From: Litoditis marina
Lineage: Eukaryota > Nematoda > Chromadorea > Rhabditida > Rhabditidae
Direction: 5' to 3'
NCBI GenBank assembly: GCA_964036275.1
Contig: OZ038439.1
Location: 10,682,904-10,746,903 of the forward strand
Length of the DNA stretch: 64,000 nucleotides
This document shows, one piece after another, positions 10,248-20,357 of this stretch (the first letter of the stretch is position 1; each line of letters begins with the position of its first letter). The notes below the pieces were generated by a model that had not been told where the DNA came from, did no database searches, and saw only the letters and a list, made by a program, of their open reading frames with translations. Position numbers and translations under genes: made by a program.

Positions 10248-13190
10248 CGGAAGTTGGCGGTCTGCATGAAGCGCATAACGTCATAACTCGGCTCAAACTC
10301 AATCAATTTCGTTCAAATTTTGAATATAGATTGTAAATGTGCCATAGAAAATCAGCAAATCATAAAAAGTATCGATTTGTACAGTTGGACCTTTTTGAGA
10401 GTGAACTAAAAAAATGAAAGCGCGCATTAGCCGGACCAAAGACAAATCTCGCACAGCGCTTCGCGCTGCGCGCGATAGTACGCGAAGGGAGTGGTGCAGG
10501 ATGAGATCAAATTAATAGCAAGTTCTAGCATACGTACGCTGTATTTTCTTCCTCATTTCAATCTGATCGATTTTGAGTTCGATCTTTGACCTTGTACTGC
10601 ACCTTGGCAATGAACTGAAAGTGAAAAAGCCTAAATACAAAACATTATCACAATTTATTTCAGCCTAGAACCCCTGCGTCTCAAACTCCTGCACCCCAAC
10701 CGTCGTATACCTTCCCAGTGGCCGATTTCAAGAATACCGGTCCGGTCAAACTAGAAAAGGACTATGAAGGACCGCAGGTGAGAATAACCGTAATTTCTTT
10801 TACTTTCTGTTTCTCTATGTATCTCACATGCCTGCATGTATATAAATCAATCAATCAGTCATAATTTATAATGGAAACAATGTTTTCTATATTTTCTGTA
10901 CTAAAAAATGTATATAAGTAGTATGTGGATAGTAACGTGTATTGAGTGTGTGAATGTGAGTGAGTAACAGTTCTTACTTTGATTCTACCACTAAACCGTG
11001 CTGAGTGAGAGCGTGCTGCGTAGCACTACACCGAAAACAGCTTCAAATAGCTGGCGCCACGTAGGCGACTTTATTGCAAGTAATACACAGTAAACCAACA
11101 GTAACAGTGTAAATTGGCTTTCATCGTGTATTCATAATGAGCGTGTGAAAGCTCTAAAACACTGATGGTTCTACCAAGATAGATATCAGCTTTATCACTG
11201 ACACACACAATTTGTGACTCCGGTTAGAACTTTGATCAGTATGAATGTGCAAACTTATGCCGTTTCAGACATTTTAGGTGACTTTACTATGAAACTAAAT
11301 TTATATAGAAGTTTGTTTTTCCAGGAACACGCCCTGAAAGACAAGAGTTCCCGTTCGATTCGCGAGCCCCTTGTCTTTGATAAGGAACTGAATGAACAGG
11401 CTTTCATCGGAACTGACGTCGACATTATTGAGGTTGGTTATAGGAGATTATAACACTTGCTCTTTTTGCTCTTTTTTGTCCTTGTTTTTTGTTTTTGTCC
11501 TACTCTTTTCAGCTGAAAAACTTTATATCTGTCTAGAAAGAACTCACTTTATTCATTTTGACCGCAATATTGATTATTCAATTGTCTTCAACATATTGTT
11601 TCTTTTTCCTTTCTAATAGTCTGGTTCACACGAATATAGACACATACAGTATGATTTTGTATGTACCCGTTTTTTTCGTATGATGAAAATTTGCAAGTTG
11701 TAAACCATTTCTTCTTAGTTTTGACATAAACTCTATTTTGAAACAGAATTAATGTTCATCACTGCTATCTTGTTTGAAAAACGTTTGACTGATAACCAGT
11801 GGTCACTGATACTGGCGGCGTAGCAATCTTTCCAACCTCACGAGAAGTTCATATGAGTTTTTCATGAGATACCTCATGAGCTACTTGTGAACTCTTGATG
11901 TTGTAGCATAGTAATGAATAGAATCTCATGAGAAGCTCGTGCTAGTAGCTCATGAGGTGATCTCATGAACTTTTATGGGGATTGCTACGCCGCGTGATGT
12001 CTAGTTTCCAGACATTGAGCACGTTTTAGATATAAGACGACAAATTTCAAACTTTTCACAAAATTCGGCTTTTTCACAGATTTACAACACTTTCTGTGAA
12101 ACAAATATAGAGGCTACAATTTAAGAGGAAAACCCAATTCGAGGCATTTCTTCAGATTTTCTATGAGGACAGCGTGTTTGGTACTCATAGAGAATAGCAA
12201 TTGAAATTATCAATAAGAGACACTCATATGGAAAATTCGTATTGAAATTTTCAATTATGAATAATTTCAATTGAAATTTTCCATTATGAATAATTTCAAT
12301 TGAAATATTTCACAACCAGAATAATTATTCACAAATGTGGTTTCACCTTTAACTATGAATAATTTCAATACGGAATATTCATAGTTTATATTAGCGAAGT
12401 ATGTGAACAAAATATTCCGTGAAAGGATTCGAACCTGCGACCTCAGTTTTGTAGTCCAACTCGCTAGCCGCTGCGCTATCGTGACACATTTCTTTGGAGA
12501 GATAGGAAGCTTTATATACCGCTCAATGCGGCATCAATTCCCCGGTATAACTATGCACAGTTGTCTGCCCTGATTGGTGCTCTCGTGGCGCAGTGGTAGA
12601 GTGCTCACTTAATAACCACAAGGTCGCAGGTTCGATTCCGGTGGTTGCAAGTTTTGCTGCAAACCACTGATTACCATAGAAAATTTCAATTGGAATTCTC
12701 TATTATGGATATTTCCTATTGAAAATATCTATAGTAAAAATTTCAATTGAAAATTTCAATGGTTCGAACAATGAATATTTCATATTGAAATTCTCTATAT
12801 ATTTCCAGATTTGGCCCGATTGCGTGAAATCTGCCGATATTGTTAGAATGGAGTACAATTTCACAGAAAATCGCGTAAAACATGAGAAATCCGATTTTTC
12901 TATTTACTTCACAGAAAAAGCTGTAAATCTGTGAAAAAGCCAGATTTTGTGAAAAGTTTGAAATTTGTCGACTTATATGTTTGGAAGACTGTTGAGTGCA
13001 TTTATTAGTGAACTCTCTTTTTTCGTTCTGATACGCCTTCATACGTTTGCTCACTAATACTTGGATAACCAAATTAACGTTTGATTCTTGAACTCTGGTC
13101 TTTTTTAGTTTGATCTTTCATTTTCAGCACGTCGATGACGTCACCATGACCGAATCGAAACGAGGCAGTTGTTCCGGAAAGACACTTTGA
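537..13190 (+). CDS. Predicted type I single-pass membrane protein, nine exons, unknown family
   Basis: Exons: 537-601, 1131-1290, 7557-7581, 7723-7762, 8054-8172, 8525-8550, 10664-10777, 11325-11432 and 13128-13190. They total 720 nt (239 residues) with every junction in phase and almost all acceptors of TTTCAG/TTCCAG type. Residues 1-14 (MIFLLVFVSGLPSC) look like a signal peptide. A Pro/Thr/Ser-rich ectodomain carries a furin-like RRKR at 50-53. One hydrophobic helix spans about 106-125 (LIWLFIPFSI and on), followed by a basic flank and a polar 113-residue tail. I do not recognise the family, and the function is unknown; a processed surface protein or adaptor is inference. The start was chosen for its signal peptide and the acceptor just upstream. 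Intron 2 carries a whole retrotransposon. The weakest point is the first exon junction. Confidence 0.72.
1541..1685 (+). repeat. PAT split direct repeat A1 (left terminus)
   Basis: This 145-bp copy is identical to A2 at 4617-4761. It contains two hairpins: a GC-rich one at 1574-1601 (7 + 4 bp stem with one bulged C, loop CTTAT) and a perfect 9-bp stem at 1620-1642 (CTTTCGAAT, loop TATTG). These may be recombinase or replication signals; that role is inferred from position only. Confidence 0.9.
1858..2556 (+). CDS. PAT element Gag with CCHC zinc knuckle
   Basis: 232 residues from the first ATG of the frame at 1858 (the open frame extends slightly upstream without an ATG). The N-terminal two thirds are helical-looking and without a recognisable motif. 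A basic, Arg/Ser/Pro-rich stretch follows, and the C-terminus ends with a zinc knuckle of the form CX2CX4HX4C (CHNCRMPGHFARDC) and RQRKF. This is the nucleocapsid-type protein expected to bind element RNA in cytoplasmic particles. Its 3' part overlaps the RT frame, which is +1 relative to it, from at least 2078. A GTAAGT donor-like site lies 3 bases after the stop, and a TTTTCAG acceptor-like site ends at 2686. Confidence 0.85.
   Translation: MSTTFNASEGGTPEAQQLCANIFAMIQPEMAKLFSMEKARAKSFDPPKLTSKGLQAQAALNCKLLTALHPIADHEDPRVVAAVKTAMELLEGRNADLVLADSTPDGFRMVEKLEVIKGLGTSTQSPAQLLALTSLMAQPDRKRPREASPSRPSQPFRNRGSGYQRQPESRYNDEYESLVRENARLRAEHARPRYSPPELYQRNPVPSTSSPAVCHNCRMPGHFARDCRQRKF
2726..4522 (+). CDS. 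PAT element reverse transcriptase / RNase H
   Basis: From the first in-frame ATG after gag (2726) the protein has 598 residues. The same frame is open from at least 2078, so translation could instead begin by frameshifting out of gag. In order: RT palm with motif A Asp (FDFRGGYHH, residue 82), the MPFGLSSAP block, and the catalytic YLDDG (Asp 152 and 153). Then RNase H with its full acidic set: ETDAS Asp 317, CREL Glu 356, RSDSQ Asp 381 and VADQLSR Asp 430. The C-terminal 160 residues resemble the post-RNase H tail of DIRS-order polymerases. No stop or frameshift interrupts the domains. The stop lies 3 bases before repeat B1. It would copy element RNA to DNA. Confidence 0.92.
   Translation: MQFSDFVSGEIDELLLKGAIEKVDVAPVVLNPLQVVARGEKKRLILDLSGVNRFIQNPKFRLEDIYTAWPALAGAKFACSFDFRGGYHHIAISEADRPLLGFKWSKCGEETFYQFTVMPFGLSSAPYVFTKFFRPLLKKWREQGITIFLYLDDGLILGETFQECLSASTQVKDDLMSAGITLADEKCIWKPASSITWLGYLLNLETHTVSVTEKRITEALARIDSLLEHVSPSVLGRQRVLGTIVSMHHVLGQASLRSGHLSATVAKAQFEGLPTHTCMPLSNAEIGELQFWKTHLPTRAHKSCSSPAAFQLFIETDASARGIGGIIKFPGSSVNLATFSHDFGPSWAAKSSTCRELTGILYAVEAFRERIRNARVCIRSDSQSAVAILEKNSSVDELREIALAIWDTIESCSANVEFAWIPRNMNVVADQLSREIDYDDWGVRDIFFNRCAEKWGSFSSDCFASAANRKCDTYFSKASSPDSSGIDAFHNFHEIARLGLAWWVPPPHLIPKLIQTASSYGAKGVLGCPVWESHAFFKHLKKADGNWREFIKDTLQFPVGTKLLVPGPGSKEASSFASEFLHFPFIFILCDFTSPKAH
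4526..4619 (+). repeat. PAT split direct repeat B1 (internal)
   Basis: This 94-bp copy is identical to the right-terminal copy B2 at 7366-7459. It contains a perfect 8-bp hairpin at 4551-4570 (TACTGTAC, loop TTTG). It directly abuts A2, sharing about 3 bases, and so reproduces the junction a circular intermediate would have. Confidence 0.9.
4617..4761 (+). repeat. PAT split direct repeat A2 (internal)
   Basis: This 145-bp copy is identical to A1, including both hairpins. It lies immediately downstream of B1 and upstream of the recombinase exons. Confidence 0.9.
4873..6745 (+). CDS. PAT element tyrosine recombinase, five exons
   Basis: Proposed exons: 4873-4984, 5203-5415, 5725-5925, 6099-6281 and 6558-6745, giving 298 residues. 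All four introns are phase 1 and all donors follow a G. Exons 1-2 encode the helical core-binding domain. Exon 3 has box I (GLLRVSEAANLKWGDL) with catalytic Arg142. Exon 5 has box II (HALR, His245/Arg248), Trp271 in GRWRS and the nucleophile Tyr280 (AYLKD). The catalytic set is therefore complete. The enzyme would integrate the circular cDNA by strand exchange, which fits the split repeats. The exon 2 acceptor is uncertain: one at 5043 is also in phase and would lengthen the protein to 351 residues. A possible upstream mini-exon at 4809 would need a 31-nt intron, so I prefer the ATG at 4873. Confidence 0.85.
6746..7365 (+). other. 3' non-coding part of the PAT element
   Basis: No reading frame is supported here. 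An AATAAA at 6885-6890, 140 bases after the recombinase stop, is the likely polyadenylation signal. At 7342-7389 a 24-bp sequence (CACTATACATGAAACGATTC and on) is duplicated in tandem at the edge of B2, probably a local slippage of the B2 start. Confidence 0.5.
7366..7459 (+). repeat. PAT split direct repeat B2 (right terminus)
   Basis: 94 bp, identical to B1, and the last sequence of the element. Host intron sequence resumes at about 7460, and the next host exon starts at 7557. Confidence 0.9.
8682..10476. mobile_element. Composite non-autonomous element, copy 1
   Basis: This element shares both boundaries with 47367-49146. Left: a foldback (arms about 8682-8886 and 9018-9219, terminus ATTCATGAAAAAGTGGGGG). 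Middle: degenerate tandem units rich in TGACGTCA. Then a block with CAAATCGGTTCACACATAAA, a (CA)n tract at about 10215-10245 followed by GACGGAAGT, about 190 bp of unique sequence, and a terminal hairpin at 10452-10474 built on AGCGC-TTC-GCGCT. Just before the hairpin, AAGACAAATCTC is the inverted copy of GAGATTTGTCTT near the left end (8718-8729). There is no coding capacity. It lies in intron 6 of the first gene, between 8550 and 10664. Confidence 0.75.
9340..9910. repeat. Degenerate tandem repeat carrying TGACGTCA-like sites
   Basis: Units of about 120-130 bp repeat the order ACGTCA - CAACTTTGCACTTTTCAA - TGACGTCATC - CCAGAATCC(CAGAATACGTCAT) - GTTTCACCGTTAAT. The palindrome TGACGTCA is the CREB/ATF consensus. 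Any regulatory role is inference, and the repeats may simply be structural parts of the element. Confidence 0.6.
11815..11993. mobile_element. MITE with GCGGCGTAGCAATC terminal inverted repeats
   Basis: Perfect 14-bp inverted ends lie at 11815-11828 and 11980-11993. The 179-bp element is filled with the palindrome-like motif CTCATGAG/TCATGAG, which occurs repeatedly in both halves and makes the whole element close to self-complementary. There is no coding capacity. It lies in the last intron of the first gene. Confidence 0.75.
12421..12488 (-). other. tRNA-like sequence (tRNA-derived, probably not functional)
   Basis: On the minus strand, an A-box-like TAGCGCAGCGGCTAGCG is followed 33 bases later by a good B box, GGTTCGAATCC. 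The anticodon and acceptor stems do not pair well, so it looks like a SINE head or tRNA pseudogene rather than a working tRNA. Confidence 0.5.
12578..12648 (+). other. tRNA-like sequence (tRNA-derived, probably not functional)
   Basis: The plus strand carries an A-box-like TGGCGCAGTGGTAGAG and a B box, GGTTCGATTCC. The D arm pairs, but the anticodon arm (around CTTAATAACC) and the acceptor arm do not. It lies 90 bp from the minus-strand tRNA-like sequence, in the same foldback. Confidence 0.5.
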
Positions 13191-13948
13191 ACAAAAAAAT
13201 CGATATCGACAATTTTCATTACAACGAGATCTTCACAAAATACATATACATTGAATAAAGAGTTGAGCAATTATGTCATTTTATGATAACCTGTTTACAT
13301 CTGTTTTTAATCACGCGAGAAATGGAAAATTCGAGGCAGTTGTGGTAGAAAGGGGGCGTTGCTTAAATTGAGTGATATTTCACTTGAGTGATCTGATGCC
13401 ACTCCTTTTCGTTACCTGCTTACTGCACTGAGTTTTCTTATTTGAATGACATTGAGTGAACTATAAAAGCTAGACACTGATGAAAATAATCTTGAAACCT
13501 AGGATGGAGAGAAAAACATGGGGAAAAAGCAACTTCAAAGTGAATTAGACAAACTGAACAAAGTGAAAAGGCGTTTGATACCCGAATCATTGAATACGAA
13601 ACAGACGGATTTGTGAAATGTGACTGGGTCATAAGCTGCGTGGATTTCGTGCTATGTCACATCTAATCCGAAAAACTCGGATGTGTTTTCGAAACTTTTC
13701 CACCAGAACTATCTGCCCACTCAGTTTTTTTTTTGAGAAAAAGCGAGTGACATAGCACCAAATCTTTTCGCAAAAGTCACAGCCTCGCGGCGGATCCGAA
13801 CCCGTACCGGTGGATTGGGAAAAGGCACACTACCAATACACTAGACGATGTAGTTTTTGTTATAAGCCGAATATGGCAGTAGTTGTACTGTCGAACTGAT
13901 TGTTCAATCCTGAGCATGTTTCCGGTACATTCCGGTGCATTCCGGTAC
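13191..13948. other. Gap between convergent genes
   Basis: It contains AATAAA at 13254-13259, a plausible polyadenylation signal 64 bases after the first gene's stop. At 13782-13851 there is a minus-strand tRNA-like sequence (A-box-like TAGTGTATTGGTAGTG, B-box GGTTCGGATCC). At 13917-13947 a short TCCGGTRCAT repeat adjoins the stop of the minus-strand gene. Nothing else was recognised. Confidence 0.5.
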
Positions 13949-15062
13949 TTAAACGGGCGTGGGATCGGCGCTTGGCGGGCGAGAAACGGGCATTTTGATG
14001 GCAACCTCGTAGGGCGGAGGTGGCTGCTGGGGCACGCCACAAATCCACATGTCCTCTGCTAACGATTCGCTGACCACGGAGGATTCTGAAAAAAAGTAAA
14101 TTTAGTAAAATTCAAACTATTCACAAAGAAGAACTTATTATATGGTCTTTTCTAGTTTAAAAAAAAAGGTGAAAACCATCATTTAGTCAATTTTCATCTC
14201 ACAAAAAGTCGAACATGAGGTATTTTGGTCTACATCTTTTTGTTATTTAACTATATTATGTAAAAAAAACAAAGTTTTACCAACCTGGAGTTTGGTTGCG
14301 GGATTGGTTTCTGTCCACGTATTGACTGTAAATGCGACATCCAAAGGTGAAGAGGAAGACCATGAAGAATATTCCAATGGTGAGGCCGGCAGCTAGACCA
14401 CCACTGACTGAAGATGTTTCTGAAAATGAGGAAAATTAATAAAAATTTAACAAAGTAGTAGAATAATACAAAATACATTCATATACAGTAATTTAGCATC
14501 GGTTCTCATTCAACTAAGCTCGAGAACAATATGTTGAGTCATACGTTCTATAGCCAGGATTTATTATGAGAGATGTTTTCCCAAAAACTATTCAGTAATC
14601 CTTCTGTTTTGACTGCATGCTTTCCCTATCAAAAACTGACTTATCGCAAATTATCTCTGACTAATAATAGGATTTGTGAGAACATGACTCGTAATTTCGA
14701 TGTAATGTGTGCGTTCTGCTCGATAACATGGAATAATTGAGTGAGTGACTCATGAAAGAGAATTTTAGACCAGGACATGTTTTTACAGAACATTTTTGAT
14801 TGATGGTTAGACTTTTTTTCATTAGAGACCAAAATGAGAGTGCATTGAAATGTGAACGCAATAACACTATGCGGAAGTGAAAACCAAATATTTCGTTTCA
14901 CGTTGATTATGACCATTTATTCAATTACTAGTGAAAGTTATGTAAAACTTTGAAAAGAAAATTAAAATAAAACCGAGAAAACTCACTCTCATGGTATTCG
15001 TTCACATAGTATTTGTCCCAGGTAACCGGGCGGTACGAGTGATAGGGCCACAAAGATTGCAT
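13949..15062 (-). CDS. Small single-pass membrane protein with PPxY motif
   Basis: Three exons on the minus strand: 15062-14987, 14419-14285 and 14085-13949. They total 348 nt (115 residues), all in phase, with TTTTCAG acceptors. The ATG lies 13 bases after a TTTTTCAG site, which suits spliced-leader trans-splicing. There is no signal peptide. Residues 1-26 are aromatic-rich (MQSLWPYHSYRPVTWDKYY), residues 33-53 form a Gly-start hydrophobic helix, and the tail has PPPPYEV at 92-98, the classic ligand of WW-domain proteins such as Nedd4-type ubiquitin ligases. Single-pass PPxY proteins often act as ligase adaptors, but this role is inference and I do not recognise the gene. It is tail-to-tail with the first gene. 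Confidence 0.72.
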
Positions 15063-17625
15063 TTTCGAGAAGGTTCTGAAAAATGCATTGAATAAGTTAA
15101 AAACTGAAAACAATGAATCATGAACAGAAAACAACAAAAATCTGGAGGGCAGACAAGGATTACAACTTCGTGATTCGTAGAACTAACAATTTTTTTTGTA
15201 GAAAACATAAAAATAGAATAAATGAACATGGAAAGTTCTCACGAACGAGGAATTGATCACATGTTGTAGCACAATTATGCATGCCACATCTATTTAGAAC
15301 GGCAGTTTCCGGAACGGGGGTTCCTATGACAGATAGTGCTTCCTAAGTCTTGAGTTGCGTACGTTCGAATGTTTTTTACCCACGTTTTTACTCAATACGA
15401 TATTTTTACTAGTAGTAAAGAGCGAAATCGTGTAGTTAGTACTGGGACTGGATTCGAATATAATTGAATTTGGAGCTGTGATATGATTGTTGAAAGAGCG
15501 TCGAAAAAGAGCAACACAGCATGCAAAATCAGCGAAGTATACGAGAAACTAAATTTTTAGTTAAATGAAACCGATAAACTATGAACCATGAGAGAAAGAG
15601 ATGTGAGAAGTGAGATAAATGATTGGAGTATGAAGAACTGTTTCTTCACGTTTTGCATGAAGAAGCTCAAATAGTGAGAGGGGGAGTGGTTCACGATTCA
15701 CGTGCTAGTTAATGGTAACTCCACTAGTAACTCTATCACATCTAGAAAACCGTTTGAATCGAGAGTGAGAGCCACAACCAGTTCCCAACATGTAACATGG
15801 GAAAGTGATGCAAACCCGCTTCTGACTACTAGCCTCCACTGAGCCGGGGCGAGACGGCTGCGAGAGAGCACGGGATTAGAGGAGACGCAGACAGCTTTGA
15901 AAGCACGCCACGGCACTACGACGACTGTATGTGGCTGTCTTAGGATTAGCCGGCACAGTGACGCAAATTTGAGAATCGAAGCGCGCAGTGGGAGTACAAC
16001 GTTTTCTGTGATTAAAACGGAGAAAAGCCGTGACAATGACGATATTCGAGCTATTTTTAACAGTTTTTTGGTTGAAAGCCACTAAGATGCGGTGATCTAC
16101 GAAAGATCTTGTGGATATCTCAACAAACATCATGGTAGAAGTGAACCACTAGGAGTACAAGTTCAATATCGTGTTTCGAGAGTCTTGTAAAACAGTTATT
16201 CCACGTTCGCTTGTCATTTTCAAAATAGGAGACGATACTTTTCCTTACTTTAACAAGTCTCGACAAGAGTCTGAGAAAACTCTAGGAACGGAAAAATTGC
16301 AATAAAAATTACACATTTATCTGTTTACGATCAACTCGTAGGTGTACCACAAACCTTGTAAGTCCAACCGTTTGTATGGGATTGTGAGAGATGAATGAAT
16401 AGTGCGCACTTGCGGAAGTTAATTTGATAACTGGAAATAACCTTAAATGATGCCTTGAATTCAGATGTAAAACGAATTTAGACGCGGAACCGCCAGTACG
16501 TACATTGATGCCTAATATGGCGGTAACAAATCTAATTGAGCGGAGACGCAGTAAAATACTATTGAAGAGTACACAATTAAAACGCACGCGAGAACTTGGT
16601 CGGTTTTCAATAAGATGTTTTCAACGGAGAGTATCAATTGAGACGAGTAGTTTTTATAATGGACTGTTATTAAAATGAAGTTTGATAAAATCACGTACAT
16701 CTCATCAAATTTAGATATAGAAAGCAAACTTCGCAGAGGGAAACGATCCTACTATAAAAAGAGACGCCTACACACCACTCCGTGACATTAAGTGGAGTTC
16801 ACCACTAAAGTAGTTTGTATACATTTTAATTTGGAAAATAGCTCTGGAAAATGAACTACAAGTAGATCAAATCCGATGATCTAGAAAACAAACTAAGTTG
16901 TAGTTTTAGACAACATCACATTTCGATCAGACGAGAATCACTTCACAGACATCTTATTAGAATCACTTTTACATCATTTAGTACGTCATACGATTTTTTT
17001 TTGTTCAAACATCTATTTTGATGGGTTGTACGATGCACGCTTCACATTGATTCGTATGAAAAAAAAGCATAAAATACTTAATAGAATCATTTTTACATCA
17101 AATAGTTATTTTACCAAACTATTCATGTACATTCATAGAAACTTTTCTATCTGATGTCTACAAAAGTTGTGAACTAGTTTACATATAACGTAGGTAATCC
17201 CCTATGCTAGATAAGCATAAAAATTGAATCATTTTCACACCAAATCATTGTCATAACTATTCGAGTACATTTATATAAACCAGATCTCCCTAGTTTGTCT
17301 ATAACGGAGTCATTCCGGTATAATAGATCTAAATTATCAGTAGAATCACCACAATACCAACCATTGGTGTATACATGTTCTAAACTAGTTTGTATATAGT
17401 TTGCATACTAGTCAATCCGACATAATGTATAGGAAATGCGATAAATAATGCCGACGATCTCCCACACAAACGTGGCAATTCGACCACAATTGAAAGTCGA
17501 GAAAACTGGTTATTCCTTACACAAAAAGTATCGCCAGAGTTCGATTGTTCATTGAATGAAACGGGTGATAAGCTACATTGTAGACATTGTAACAAAAGTA
17601 GGACCTACATAGCATTATAGTGTTA

Positions 17626-17738
17626 GTCAATTGCACAGTCACGTGAAACATGTTGAAAACATCAGAACTCAGAAACGTGCAATGAAAGTGCACGATTCCT
17701 CATTGGAATGCTAACTTTACGTGACTTTTCAATTTACT
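17626..17738. mobile_element. Short MITE, CACGTG family, copy 1
   Basis: The ends are near-inverted: AATTGCACAGTCACGTG at the left and an inverted version at the right. Related copies lie at 28106-28221 (reverse), 35408-35523 and 58010-58127. All share AACTCAGAAACGTG and GCACGATTCCTCATT or close variants. Confidence 0.65.
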
Positions 17739-20261
17739 TCTAGTATATCTTTGTTTTGTTCCGTGTATTTTCAATACGTATATTTATATCAACACGTTTA
17801 TTCGAATGTATATTCATACATACTGTGGTAACAATGGTAGGTTTTACGTAGTGAAGCTTGTCAGTTACGCAAGTTTTCATCCGATGTTGGTCGAAATTAA
17901 AAATTGATCAAACTATTCATCTAAAAACTTGTCGAAAATAAATGTGATTTCATCTAAAATGAGCAAATTGTCGAGTAAAGTGCAGACTTTCGGGTGTTTG
18001 GCTAATTTTCCAGTCGAAATTTCGAAGTGCATGCTCAAAACTCAAGAATAACCTGAAAATGGAAGCTGGACGTTTTCATTCATGGAGAGCGTAATCATAG
18101 GAACTTTCTCTAAATGTTGAGTCATTTCTTAGAATCGCTGCATCTTAGGAGATTTGCTCACGACGTAGACGTGTTCCGTGAGCTCATCTCATCCACTTTA
18201 GAGAGATTACTACGATACAAAACGTGCTGTAGGGGATGCCCATAGCGGAGTTGTAGTTTGAACTCTCTACCCACCAGAATCTCTGAATTTGGACCGACAG
18301 CACCGGGATCAAACTACAAACCCAGCGGATAGAGCAACATATTTCGTATACACGAAAATTCTCTCAGCTTAACTTTGGGTTCAACAAAACCGTAGATCAC
18401 ACATAACTTTGATAGAAAGAAAATCCAGACATCTTTGTCTCCAAAATGTCTTGACTTTTTTTTCAGTTTGGGTTGAATAGAAGACAAACTAAATAAGCCA
18501 TGTGCCCTTCTAAACGGCTCAATTGGCTTCGGATTAAAGTGTCTATTCAATATGACTAATCTAAGTGCATATCCCGCACATTATCGGTTCACAGCTGGAA
18601 AGTGTACTCCGATGAATATGAAATTTGCAAACTACATATTAGATGAGAATTTTTTATTTGCAGATCGAGAACTTGAAAACAGTGTTCCGAGATAACATTG
18701 GAGAATACACAACCAACTTAGAGAGCTAAATTGCTTGGAACTTATCGAGATTTTCGAAAGGGAACTAACACTAAAACTAATTTATGTAAAATCCGTCTCC
18801 CTTTCAATTCTAGTTTTTGTACCCAGGCAGTTACGCTGCAACCGCAAAATCGTTTCGGTGAAAAATCATCGTACCGAAAAATAAATTGCTCCGACAATTG
18901 ATGATCTGCACCCTTGCATTACAATACAATTCTGTCTACTTTTTGCACTTCCGGAACCGAACTCGACCCAGCGAAATTGTACTTGTAGCTCATCGATGAA
19001 ACATTTGTGTACATTGTTGCAAGCATGTCAAAGAAAAAATAAGTACATTTCGGTTGTGACAACTTTGCGTAATGTAGAGGTATCTTAGTGGGCACTGCTT
19101 TAGGAACGTTTAAAATTTTCAGAAAATTCTTAATAAGACTGAGGGAGACGTTAGCATGCAAAATAATTCAATTCTACCGCCAATCACAAACTCATGCATG
19201 TTAATTGTGCAGTTCACAATATCTACACGGTCTCGACAGAACTTATAAGAAAAAACCCTAGAGAGGGTTTATTTAACATAACATATCAATTCCATCGAGT
19301 AATAAGGCCCATAGCGTAAAAGCATCATCAAAAATAGTTGTAAAAAGTAGAAATACCCAGAACGCGTATTCTTGTTTTGTGTAAGTGACACGGAAGAACG
19401 ATTTTCCGCGAGGTTAATTGCCTGAAAACTGTTTACCCTGCACTCAGGAGGGGGATTGTTTGTATTGTTACTTCAATCAAACAGGATTGTCACCGACACT
19501 CATGTTGACCTCGGAAAGTGGGAAAGTTGCGAGCATTGAATGAAAAGTTCAGATTCGTATGAAAATAGTTGATAATCTGACGTTCTGAAGTTCATAACTC
19601 ATATTTTGTAGTTGGTTAAATAACTTATTATTGAAAACTGAGGACAGCGATTGCTTGTGTTGCTCGATCAATCAAACAGGATTGTCACCAAAACTCATGT
19701 TGACCTCGGAAAGTGAGAAAGTTGCGAGCATTGAACAAAGTATAAACTATTCGAAACAAAGATTAACGATCGAGTTGCTCTGAAGCCTAATTCATGCGTT
19801 GTATTGAATTGTCTATCGTTTTCGAAATCTATTAGTACAATACAATACACTATAAGCTGTCTTTCTAACATGGAGACAGTTTTTTTCGATGTGAATCAGC
19901 ACGACATATTCAGAGTACGTATGCTAGAAGATCCTGGCACCGTCGTCCCATCCTGCGTCTCTTGCTCTGCCTTAGTATTTCTTGTCTCTCACATCCCGGA
20001 GGGATGTAAGAGCAGAGAAATAGCGTATGTTTGAGGAGACACAGGATGAGATGAAGATGCCGGGATCTTCTAGCATACATACTCAGGAGCATGAGCTTGA
20101 AGCATACTGTAGCCGTTCGAAACGGAGTGCTCGAAAAGGCGAGCATGACCGTTCGTATCACCCGCGAGCATGAGCACGAAAACAAATGAGAACAAACATC
20201 GTGTCATACTGTAGAGGCCCACGTATATGCAAAACAGTGTATCAGAATAACCAAACTGAGT

Positions 20262-20357
20262 TGATTTTATGGAACAACTTTTGTGTCGGCAAATCTGAGA
20301 AAATCCGATTTAGAGAGATTTCTCACAGAAAACGGTTTAATTATCAGATTTTTGGTC
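20262..20357 (+). repeat. 96-bp dispersed repeat, copy 1
   Basis: It differs from 25509-25604 at a single base (GGTTTAATTA against GGTCTAATTA), which suggests recent duplication. It contains ATCTGAGAAAATCCGATTTA. No terminal repeats were seen. Confidence 0.7.

Larger units (their letters stand above)
12030..12985. repeat. Foldback region with two tRNA-like sequences
   Basis: Arms of about 80 bp (12035-12110 and 12900-12980, sharing GACAAATTTCAAACTTTTCA in inverted orientation) enclose AT-rich tracts of repeated TTTCAATTGAAATTTTC. They also enclose one tRNA-like sequence on each strand. The region is in the last intron of the first gene. No terminal GC hairpin was found, so it was not grouped with the composite elements. 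Confidence 0.55.
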
